A stretch of DNA of 45,175 bases from Gammaproteobacteria bacterium. Its GTDB lineage: Bacteria; Pseudomonadota; Gammaproteobacteria; Enterobacterales; Alteromonadaceae. The notes under the pieces are model-generated. The model had not been told where the DNA came from. It searched no databases and was given only the letters and a program-made list of their open reading frames with translations. Of the stretch, positions 34,656-41,512 are shown in pieces. The stretch is taken from NCBI GenBank assembly GCA_017302255.1, contig JAFLDV010000033.1, positions 1 through 45,175 on the forward strand. Direction: 5' to 3'. Position 1 is the stretch's first letter. The number at the start of each line of letters is the position of its first letter. The position numbers and the translations under genes are program-made.

Positions 34656-35702
34656 TTGGGAAAAAAACTCTTTATAGCCTTAGGAAATGGATTTACAGTT
34701 GATTTTCTTACTCACATTAACAGGAAAGAAGAGATTGATGTTATAAACTTATTTAGGCGAGGTGCAGAGGTTCCTTGGCCAACGACACGCATGCCTGGTT
34801 TTCTATCTTTCAAACACTGCCCCCATCTTTGGAATCTTGGTGCCAGACCAAACATGGATGCAGATAGCGCAATGCAGCTAATTGAAGATATTATCACCTG
34901 TGTGAATGTTTACGCATCAAAAGAAAAACGTAATCCTGTCGGGCATGACTATAGACCTAATGATATCTATATTTATGCTTATAAAGAACTGCTTCAGTAT
35001 TTAAAGCATTTGTTCATTTTTTATGATAAAAAAATTGTTGAAATCCCTGATTCAGTGGAAGATTGGCCTTGGTTTCAGTTTTTAAGATATGCAAATGATA
35101 ACGAATTTTATAGTGAAATTGTTATTGTTACTTATAACTATGATATATGGCTGGAACGTGTTCTCCAGAAATTTAACATCCCATTTACCATCGGAATGAT
35201 AGGTGAAAACAACCCTCAAGTGAAAATAAATATCTTGAAACCTCATGGGTCAATAAGCTTTACACATAGACAAAAGATGGATAAAGATTCGTATTCTATT
35301 AAGTTAGATAATGAACTTTTAGATGGTTCTACTGACGAGTTTACTGTCGGCTATGAGAATTTAGATGATAATTATCTGGTGAGTGCATTGATTCCCCCAG
35401 CTGGAGAATCATCTAGATTTAACCATACTTGGGCTGCTCAGATAAGAGGAAGTGCCAAGCAAAAGGCAACTCGCTTAGGTTCTGAGGATGAAATGATAAT
35501 TTGCGGACTTTCATACTGGCATGTAGATCGCGCGGAGCTTGATGAGCTTATTGTAAGCTGCGATCCTCTATTAAACGTTACGATGATAAATCCTCACCCT
35601 AAGCGCACTATAAACGCCGTATTAACCAGCATATTTAGCAATTTTGTAGCATATTCTGGCTCTAGTACCTTGAAGGAGAAAATTACATGTCAAGCATCCT
35701 GA
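34656..35702 (+). CDS. SIR2-like protein, first gene of a two-gene unit
   Basis: The product is 348 residues from TTG 34656, with GGAG 9 nt upstream. The frame is also open from a TTG at 34641, but that one has no ribosome site. SIR2-type features are KKLFIALGNGFTVDFL at the N-terminus (a divergent Rossmann GxGxS position), VTYNYDIWLERVL with Asn161-Tyr162-Asp163, KPHGSISF with His197-Gly198-Ser199, and MIICGLSYWHVDRAEL near the C-terminus. These match the SIR2-like families used as NAD-depleting effectors in several anti-phage systems. The N-terminal glycine motif is atypical, so NADase activity is not certain. It overlaps the DUF262 gene by 16 nt. Confidence 0.7.
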   Translation: MGKKLFIALGNGFTVDFLTHINRKEEIDVINLFRRGAEVPWPTTRMPGFLSFKHCPHLWNLGARPNMDADSAMQLIEDIITCVNVYASKEKRNPVGHDYRPNDIYIYAYKELLQYLKHLFIFYDKKIVEIPDSVEDWPWFQFLRYANDNEFYSEIVIVTYNYDIWLERVLQKFNIPFTIGMIGENNPQVKINILKPHGSISFTHRQKMDKDSYSIKLDNELLDGSTDEFTVGYENLDDNYLVSALIPPAGESSRFNHTWAAQIRGSAKQKATRLGSEDEMIICGLSYWHVDRAELDELIVSCDPLLNVTMINPHPKRTINAVLTSIFSNFVAYSGSSTLKEKITCQAS

Positions 35703-36724
35703 GCCGTGAATCAAATACAATTACTGTGGCAAATTTTTGGGAAAATTATCTTCTTAATAAGTACAATTTTGATCCTGCATATCAACGCCGAAGTGTTTGG
35801 AGTGATGAAAAACAATCATTTTTTATAGATAGCATTCTAAAAAACTTCCCAATGCCACCAATATTTCTCCATCAAAAAATTGATGATGACACAGGGAAAA
35901 CAAGGTATGACATTATAGATGGAAAGCAAAGGTTAACATCTCTTGTACGTTTCTTAAAAAATGAAATTCCTGCGTCTGATGAATTTGAAAATAGCCCTTT
36001 CTACGATGAGAAAATAGCAGGAATATATTTTAGTGAGTTAGATGAAAAAGGACTTACGGATTACAAAAAGAAGTTGTGGAGATATGTAATACCAATTGAA
36101 TATATAGATACATCTGACAGAGTTGTTATCGACAATATATTCGATAGATTGAATCGCAACGGCGAACCACTTAACGGACAGGAATTAAGAAAGTCTGTAT
36201 ATCATGGAACAGGGTTGCTTTTACTAGTGGAAAAAATTGCTGACGGACAATTTTGGAAAGATTGGCTAGTTAAAACAGATGTGACCAGAATGGAGCATTA
36301 TGAATTTGTTTCAGAAATATTATTTCAATTAATTGAAAATGAGCCGCTTCATGCAAATCAGCAAGAACTCGATCGTTTATATGAAAAATATACAAAATTA
36401 CATATTGATTGGAATGATTTGGAATTTAAATTTACTGAAGTGACAAATTATATTGTTTCTCTTGAACTCAATTTTGATCATTATAGGATAAGCGGTGTTT
36501 CGCACTTATATGGAATTTGGTGCTTTGCGAATAAATGTGTTAACGAAAGAATTCCTGTTGAAAGAGTCAAGGAAAAATTGATTAATTTTTACGAGGAACT
36601 CCGATCTAACGATATCAATAATAATAATGTGGATATCTATAAGAAAAGTATGTCGGCTAGGACTAAAGACCAAGGCCAAAGAAAGCGTAGATTTCAAGCC
36701 CTTTGGGATTATGTGATTCAATAG
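35687..36724 (+). CDS. DUF262-domain protein (GmrSD/ParB-like fold), second gene of the unit
   Basis: The 345-residue protein has a DUF262 core: YQRRSVW at residues 32-38, IIDGKQRLTSL around 76-86 (family motif DGQQR, here DGKQR), and FDRLNRNGEPLNGQELRKS at 152-170. DUF262 proteins have a ParB/Srx-like fold and are best known as the GmrS half of GmrSD type IV restriction enzymes. The nuclease partner domain DUF1524 is not present here. AAGGAG lies 8 nt before the ATG, and the start is inside the SIR2-like gene. The region is strongly AT-rich, suggesting recent transfer. Its catalytic role, if any, is unknown. Confidence 0.85.
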   Translation: MSSILSRESNTITVANFWENYLLNKYNFDPAYQRRSVWSDEKQSFFIDSILKNFPMPPIFLHQKIDDDTGKTRYDIIDGKQRLTSLVRFLKNEIPASDEFENSPFYDEKIAGIYFSELDEKGLTDYKKKLWRYVIPIEYIDTSDRVVIDNIFDRLNRNGEPLNGQELRKSVYHGTGLLLLVEKIADGQFWKDWLVKTDVTRMEHYEFVSEILFQLIENEPLHANQQELDRLYEKYTKLHIDWNDLEFKFTEVTNYIVSLELNFDHYRISGVSHLYGIWCFANKCVNERIPVERVKEKLINFYEELRSNDINNNNVDIYKKSMSARTKDQGQRKRRFQALWDYVIQ

Positions 36725-36836
36725 AGGAAAAAATTACTGTCTGTGAACAAAAAATAAAGCAAAAGTCGTATTGATAATTTCTGTTTTCCGTACAAAGCCT
36801 GTCTAAAAATATTAGAGACGAATCATCAATTTATCT

Positions 36837-36872
36837 AAAAATACTCAGCTTGCATTACTGCTAAGCTGAGTA
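36837..36872 (-). terminator. intrinsic terminator for the 486-aa orphan gene
   Basis: TACTCAGCTT (36842-36851) pairs with AAGCTGAGTA (36863-36872) over 10 bp with an 11-nt loop. On the minus strand it is followed by five T, as expected for a terminator of the gene ending at 36960. It may also help stop the converging DUF262 transcript. Confidence 0.75.
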
Positions 36873-36959
36873 GTTACTCATCAACCAATTTTTTCTGCTC
36901 ACGAATAAATTCCAATACAAGATGCTACTGTTCTTTTCATAGCAGCACCTTGTTACAAT

Positions 36960-38420
36960 TCATTTGCCTTTTGCTCTCGAAATAACACCCATCATAGAGT
37001 AAGAAAATTGACCCACTTCAGCCTTTTCCTCGAGCTTATCGGAAATATATTTACTTGTTGCAACAACACCACCTAGCGGAAGTAATGCACCTAAAAAGGG
37101 AGCAAGAACTGGAAACATCGTTACAGCCAGTGCGCCACTAGCAATTAAAGCTGTGTACTTATGTTTAGCTTGATATTTATCGTTAAGTGAAGCAATCTGC
37201 TTCTCATGTTTCGATATAGCTCTTTCAACATGAGAGCATACTTCGGCAGCAACATACCCTAAATCTGCAAGTTTGGCATTGGGCAAACTATTAACCAAAT
37301 CTCTTAACTCCCTCCTGAATGCAATATTCTCATCAGTTTTCCTCAGTGCAACAAGTTGCGAATCATTAATATTGGCCAAGTAATCGAGTCTTTTAGAAGT
37401 AAGAGAACGCATAATTGCCGATGTTGCAGGATCAAAGGAAGCAAATTCACCTGTTGATGCATTTTTCATACTTGCAATAAGTTGGTAATAATGCGCCTGT
37501 GCATTTAGACAAAGGAAAGGATGACTTCTAAGCTCATCGGAATTTTCAAGTAAATGGTAGTTTGGCATAATCCGCTCGAAAATTGCGTTGGTTACTAAGC
37601 TTATATCACCTTTCGAAAACAACTCATTACACCAATCTTCTGACCTCCAGTGCCTCATCTCAGTTTTATAATTTTCCAGCTCTTGTTTTAATGGTTCTCC
37701 AGGCTCAGACCCAGGTGATACAAAGAGCTTTGATCTTTCGATTTGTTCAAAGTACAGGTCGGGGTATTTGAAAGCAAACTCAAGAATATCTTGAGGGTGC
37801 GTGATGCCTGAGTCTACATAATATGAAAAGACATCGGTGATAAGCTTAATGCTATTTTCTTGCGTTTGCTGATCATATTCCTCAAGCGATTTCTCAAAGC
37901 TTGGAAATACAAAAAATGGTGGGAGATCAAATTCGTCTCCTTTGAGATCACACAAATGTAATATGAAAAAAGCCATTTGAAGTGGGATAACATGGCTAAA
38001 CTTTTCTTCGTCTCGTTTTTTCTCCAACCATGGCATTAGAGGGTCTGGTATTAAAACTGTATCGGAATATAGTAGTGATTTGCGAGTAGCATTTAACTGT
38101 GTTTCTAAAAACCGACTGCTTCCGCCTAAATTCAATTTACATGCATCTAGTTTCTTAGCTGCACCAAAGGCTTTACCGCCTTCCTCAGAATATAGTTTCT
38201 TAAGTTCCGTCTCGAGAACTGAAAATGCCCGCATGCTACTTTCAGCCCTGCTAGGGTTTTCACTCAAAGTAGTGGCAAATTTTTGTATAGCTTCCGAAAA
38301 GCTATCCAGTGGAGAAAAGTCACGAGGTAGACAACCTGTAACATTGAGGAAAAACTCGGTCAATATTTCAAAGTATCTATCTTGATAAATAATTAAGTCG
38401 TGTAATTCCTGCTGACTCAC
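36960..38420 (-). CDS. unknown 486-residue protein with C-terminal membrane hairpin
   Basis: I do not recognise a family. The product (GTG start at 38420) is mainly soluble and helical, with a long charged N-terminal region, WLEKKRDEEKFSHVIPLQMA around 130-150, and EQIASLNDKYQAKHKY-like coiled segments just before the C-terminus. At about residues 422-455 there is a hydrophobic stretch (YTALIASGALAVTMFPVLAP then FLGALLPLGGVVATS) that could form one or two membrane helices, followed by a short charged tail. Soluble sensor plus terminal membrane segment is the layout of several abortive-infection effectors, but no catalytic motif is visible. It has its own terminator and is transcribed toward the DUF262 gene. 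Confidence 0.75.
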   Translation of the reverse strand: MSQQELHDLIIYQDRYFEILTEFFLNVTGCLPRDFSPLDSFSEAIQKFATTLSENPSRAESSMRAFSVLETELKKLYSEEGGKAFGAAKKLDACKLNLGGSSRFLETQLNATRKSLLYSDTVLIPDPLMPWLEKKRDEEKFSHVIPLQMAFFILHLCDLKGDEFDLPPFFVFPSFEKSLEEYDQQTQENSIKLITDVFSYYVDSGITHPQDILEFAFKYPDLYFEQIERSKLFVSPGSEPGEPLKQELENYKTEMRHWRSEDWCNELFSKGDISLVTNAIFERIMPNYHLLENSDELRSHPFLCLNAQAHYYQLIASMKNASTGEFASFDPATSAIMRSLTSKRLDYLANINDSQLVALRKTDENIAFRRELRDLVNSLPNAKLADLGYVAAEVCSHVERAISKHEKQIASLNDKYQAKHKYTALIASGALAVTMFPVLAPFLGALLPLGGVVATSKYISDKLEEKAEVGQFSYSMMGVISRAKGK

Positions 38421-38828
38421 TTAAGTACTCCGATTAATCAATTAAGGTGTAATCCACTCAAGTTACACGGACATCGTAAACAGTGAATTAGTGGCAACAC
38501 TTTTGAGTTTTTAAAATCCTACAACACTAATGTAAAAGCATATTAATATCAAAGCCTTAGCCGTAAAGATCTTGCGGTGTTAAGAACAAAGTGTAGATAG
38601 ACCTGCAAAATGATTCTGTATCATTTAACATCTTTGCATTTGTTGTCCTGGTTACAGCAAACTGGCCAGTAACTAACAATAGGGATGAATCGCACTTGTA
38701 TTTTTAACCTGTGGCAATGCGAGACGATCTCGAAAATTTCGAGAGCCGCGACATCTGCGCTCGCTGCAATGTCCGCTTTCAATAAAGCTGCGATTTGAAG
38801 GCATATTGGCACAAAACCACCTCCAACC
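38421..38828. other. intergenic stretch without a convincing gene
   Basis: A perfect inverted repeat TCTCGAAA/TTTCGAGA with one central base lies at 38728-38744. An open frame at 38621-38836 on the minus strand (71 codons) overlaps the end of the next gene, and its translation shows no signal or domain, so I do not call it. Otherwise I see only AT-rich sequence. Confidence 0.45.
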
Positions 38829-39152
38829 TCACTCACACAACTCTTCTAACGCCGCCTCAAATCCAACTTCATAATCTTCAATATAAAACTGGCCATCACT
38901 ACCATCATCCCGAGTGATAACTTCAAAACCATAAGTTTTAAAATTGCCAAAAACGATATCGCCTTCATTCAGGTAGACACCGGATTGGTGTTCAGCTGCA
39001 ATGTACCAACCGTCAGTTGTCTCAATAACAGCATTTCCACTGCCGCAAACATCTTGTTCGACAACTTGGCCTTTATCCGCATAAGCAGAAAAGCTGAAAA
39101 ATAGAATGAATCCAGTAGTGAATAAAATTCGTGGGTGTTTGAAGTTTAACAT
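38829..39152 (-). CDS. small secreted protein of unknown function
   Basis: The 107-residue product from the Met at 39152 (MLNFKHPRILFTTGFILFFS), with AAGGA five bases upstream; an ATG 18 nt further up is also in frame. It has a clear signal peptide ending SAYA near residue 26. The mature part (about 81 residues) is acidic with two cysteines (QDVCGSGNAVIETTDGWYIA and the final ELCE) that could form a disulfide, and it looks beta-rich with GDIVFGNFKTYGFEVI. Likely periplasmic. No family recognised. It is in the same orientation as the zinc-ribbon gene upstream. Confidence 0.7.
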   Translation of the reverse strand: MLNFKHPRILFTTGFILFFSFSAYADKGQVVEQDVCGSGNAVIETTDGWYIAAEHQSGVYLNEGDIVFGNFKTYGFEVITRDDGSDGQFYIEDYEVGFEAALEELCE

Positions 39153-39300
39153 CGCAATCCTTGCGTTCATTTATTGTCAAATCAATTGTCGTACCTAAAA
39201 TAGCAATTTCAGGACTTGTTATCAATCAGCGATTTGGGGCTTTGTTAAAAAGTTTTTGCTTTTGAAAATTCAACATGCAATCCCACTAGCGTATTGAGCT

Positions 39301-39444
39301 TTACTTGCGACTCAAAGGATCTTTCATTACACGAATCGATTTGCACTGCGGACAAAAAAAGCCAATTTTTACGTTTCTGCTAAAGCGATTGCCGCAGGAT
39401 TTACAAATAAACAAATATGGTGGGCCGGGGTGGAAGTTACTCAT
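39301..39444 (-). CDS. 47-residue zinc-ribbon protein
   Basis: A short gene runs from ATG 39444 to TAA 39301 on the minus strand: MSNFHPGPPYLFICKSCGNR at the start, then FSRNVKIGFFCPQCKSIRV and a basic tail. Two CxxC pairs (Cys14-x-x-Cys17 and Cys31-x-x-Cys34) form a classic zinc ribbon. AAAGGAT lies about 9 nt before the ATG. The basic character suggests nucleic-acid or protein binding. It stands between the secreted protein and the 358-residue orphan in the same orientation. The specific function is unknown. Confidence 0.68.
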   Translation of the reverse strand: MSNFHPGPPYLFICKSCGNRFSRNVKIGFFCPQCKSIRVMKDPLSRK

Positions 39445-39703
39445 TACGACGTATCCTTTTCATAGTTGTACTTCGAAAAACTGAATTTCTTGAGTGTTCT
39501 CGAACCGGGAAAAATATTCTTAATACAAACAACTTACGCAACTCAAGAGTCGAGTATTCGCGGTGTGCCTTTTAATGGTCAAGAGCCGCCGAATATACAG
39601 TGTGCTGCATTACCAAACAGCACTAGCCAGTAATAAAAAGCTCATCCACGAAAATGATGGGTCAATGCCGAACGTAAATTCAGCATTGATCCAACACCAG
39701 GAT

Positions 39704-40780
39704 TTAAATCTCGTCTAGCTGCAAAAACTCGACATTAATTGAGTAAGTTTTTTGCGAATCCGAGTTCCCGTTTTTATTTTGACTGCCGCCGACACTTAGT
39801 AAAGAGCTGCGTATACTCGCTGCAACCTTTGATTTTGATGTTAACGATAGAGTTTGGGTTAAATGAATAGTCGCAGATTGGCAGCCGCCAAAAGTGCGAG
39901 CAAATACAATTGATTGCCACTGTGGTTCAAAAGGGTACCATTTCGAAGCTTTCGTATTGTCTTCATCAAATTGCTTTGATGTACCCTTTAATAAAAAGTG
40001 CTTAGTTTTCTGAGTTCTATTTTGGTTGTTTTTTGTTCGCTCATTACCCAAGGCGACTACGTTTGCTTGCACATTTTCATCAGTTTTAATCGCTGGCGTT
40101 GCAGAAACATCTACTTGCAATGCGTTATCAGCACCATTTTTTTGCTCATTATCCTCTATGATTTCTATTTTTGTAGCACCGAGTTGAACCAAAAGACGGA
40201 TCAGTTCAGATTGCTTTTCTTCCATCACATAGTCTTCAAACTCATCTTCAGGAATGTAAAACTTTGACTTACTGGGATCAAAATCGGCCAGAGGATGTAA
40301 TTGGTAAAGTTGACCTAGAACGGGATGTCCCAGTGGGAAGATAAATCCATCGCTCTTTGCTTTGCTGACAGGTACTTGCATGTCTTTCAACACATTCTGC
40401 AAGGTTTTTTTATCTGATTCGGAAATATTACCATCACCAGCTTCAAGTAAGCTTAGTAAATTAGGGGCCGCAACGGCAATTGCAATTAACATTGACACTG
40501 GATTACTACCAAGAGCAATCATTCCTACACGTTTTAAGAGGAAACTAGACAAAAATGTTTGTGCAGCACTCGAAGCAAATAGATTTGAAAATATAGTTTT
40601 CCAATCATTATTATTCTGAGGCTCCTGTACTTTATCTATTAAATTTCCAAGAACACCTCCCGTCGCCCCTATTTTGGAGCGAAGAGTTTGGCTAGTAACT
40701 GCAACTTCTTCATTCTCATTACCATGCAATTCATTATTGACAACTATCGGATCCTCAACAATACAAATGATCTTTTTCAC
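39704..40780 (-). CDS. unknown 358-residue protein with internal hydrophobic segment
   Basis: I do not recognise a named family. The product has a polar N-terminus, a hydrophobic segment at about 83-113 (LKRVGMIALGSNPVSMLIAI then AVAAPNLLSLL) that could enter a membrane, and then a folded region with FPLGHPVLGQLYQLHPLADF (148-167), FYIPEDEFEDY and LLVQLGATKIEI (196-207). A Lys/Asn/Gln-rich linker follows, then a C-terminal beta-rich domain from about 280 to the end (HLTQTLSLTSKSKVAASIRS). The segmented layout with a middle hydrophobic part resembles a multi-domain effector or sensor. It begins 76 nt after the 99-residue protein gene, in the same orientation. Confidence 0.72.
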   Translation of the reverse strand: MKKIICIVEDPIVVNNELHGNENEEVAVTSQTLRSKIGATGGVLGNLIDKVQEPQNNNDWKTIFSNLFASSAAQTFLSSFLLKRVGMIALGSNPVSMLIAIAVAAPNLLSLLEAGDGNISESDKKTLQNVLKDMQVPVSKAKSDGFIFPLGHPVLGQLYQLHPLADFDPSKSKFYIPEDEFEDYVMEEKQSELIRLLVQLGATKIEIIEDNEQKNGADNALQVDVSATPAIKTDENVQANVVALGNERTKNNQNRTQKTKHFLLKGTSKQFDEDNTKASKWYPFEPQWQSIVFARTFGGCQSATIHLTQTLSLTSKSKVAASIRSSLLSVGGSQNKNGNSDSQKTYSINVEFLQLDEI

Positions 40781-40856
40781 AAATATCCCTTTTTATTTTC
40801 TATAGTTAAAATATTTTTGTTCTCTTCGCGAAAAGCGGCATAGCTTTTGATTCAGC

Positions 40857-41156
40857 TCATTCACCACTTTTCAGTAAATCCAAAATCTCATCCGAACTTA
40901 AATGCCCATATTTACCATAAATCAACTTGGTATTTTTCGAAGCATTCGACTGCCCAGTAACACCAGCAACCGACTTGTAATTACCAATTTTGGCTTTGAC
41001 CGAGCCAGCATCTAAGCCAGAAATTAATGCAATATCTCTGGCCAATTCGCTCAGCTTGTTCCTTGGAAAGCCTGCTTCCTCAAGTTGTTTGTATGCCAAT
41101 AAACAGCGCAATTCGTTTAAATCGCTCCAACCGGAGCCGCTTCGATATTTGCTCAT
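40857..41156 (-). CDS. small DNA-binding-like protein (HNH/restriction-associated N-terminal domain)
   Basis: The 99-residue product from Met at 41156 (MSKYRSGSGWSDLNELRCLL), with AGGA 8 nt upstream; an ATG 21 nt upstream is also in frame. The core, WSDLNELRCLLAYKQLEEAG then KLSELARDIALISGLDAGSV and KAKIGNYKSVAGV, resembles the helical domain often fused to the N-terminus of HNH and other restriction-type nucleases (general pattern: W-x-x-x-E-L, then a 'selective start' helix and K-x-x-N-[FY]). Here it is stand-alone, followed by a Gly/Asn linker and a C-terminal helix. A role as a DNA-binding or regulatory partner of the downstream 358-aa protein is an inference. Confidence 0.72.
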   Translation of the reverse strand: MSKYRSGSGWSDLNELRCLLAYKQLEEAGFPRNKLSELARDIALISGLDAGSVKAKIGNYKSVAGVTGQSNASKNTKLIYGKYGHLSSDEILDLLKSGE

Positions 41157-41512
41157 CTGTCTTATCCTGAAATGCACGCTACAGTTTTAATTCGGTCTTG
41201 AACATGTTTTAAGGCGTTACTGCTTTAAACTAAGGTATCTATATTTTCACAGTGATTCAATGAGATGCACACATTAGTCGTTATTTTAGAAAAATTGTCG
41301 AATAAATGACGAACCGCTTTTTCACCTGCCCACAAACCATACACATAATCCAATGCCCCCTTCGCCATTCCCGGCATATCTGCTAAGGTATGCCGATCAA
41401 ATACCAAATTTCGCTCCAGCGCTGCATTGTTGCAAAACAATCGCCAACACACAGGCCGAAAAGCCAAGCGAATCAGCGCTAACGAGCATCCGTTAAGGGA
41501 ATAAACCACACC
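41157..41512. other. gap upstream of hsdM with one doubtful ORF
   Basis: The gap contains the divergent promoter area of the 99-aa protein gene and the leader of hsdM. A 94-codon frame (41225-41509, minus) starts only 4 nt from hsdM. Its second half (ALDYVYGLWAGEKAVRHLFD) looks protein-like, but its start has no ribosome site and its N-terminus is unconvincing. It may be a gene remnant. TTAAGGGA, a weak ribosome site, lies about 12 nt before hsdM. Confidence 0.4.

Noticed and set aside
34634-34700. ATG at 34634 as the start of the SIR2-like gene
   Set aside because: It is in another frame and soon reaches a stop; the TTG at 34656 with GGAG upstream is in the right frame.
38621-38836. 71-codon open frame on the minus strand
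   Set aside because: It overlaps the neighbouring gene's end, has no ribosome site, signal or domain, and odd composition.
41225-41509. 94-codon open frame just upstream of hsdM on the minus strand
   Set aside because: No ribosome site and an implausible N-terminus; at best a remnant, so recorded only as a doubtful item within the gap.
41460-41510. Possible integron attC-like core (GTTAGC / AAC motifs)
   Set aside because: Only single short core-like words are present; no paired inverted sites or integrase is visible.
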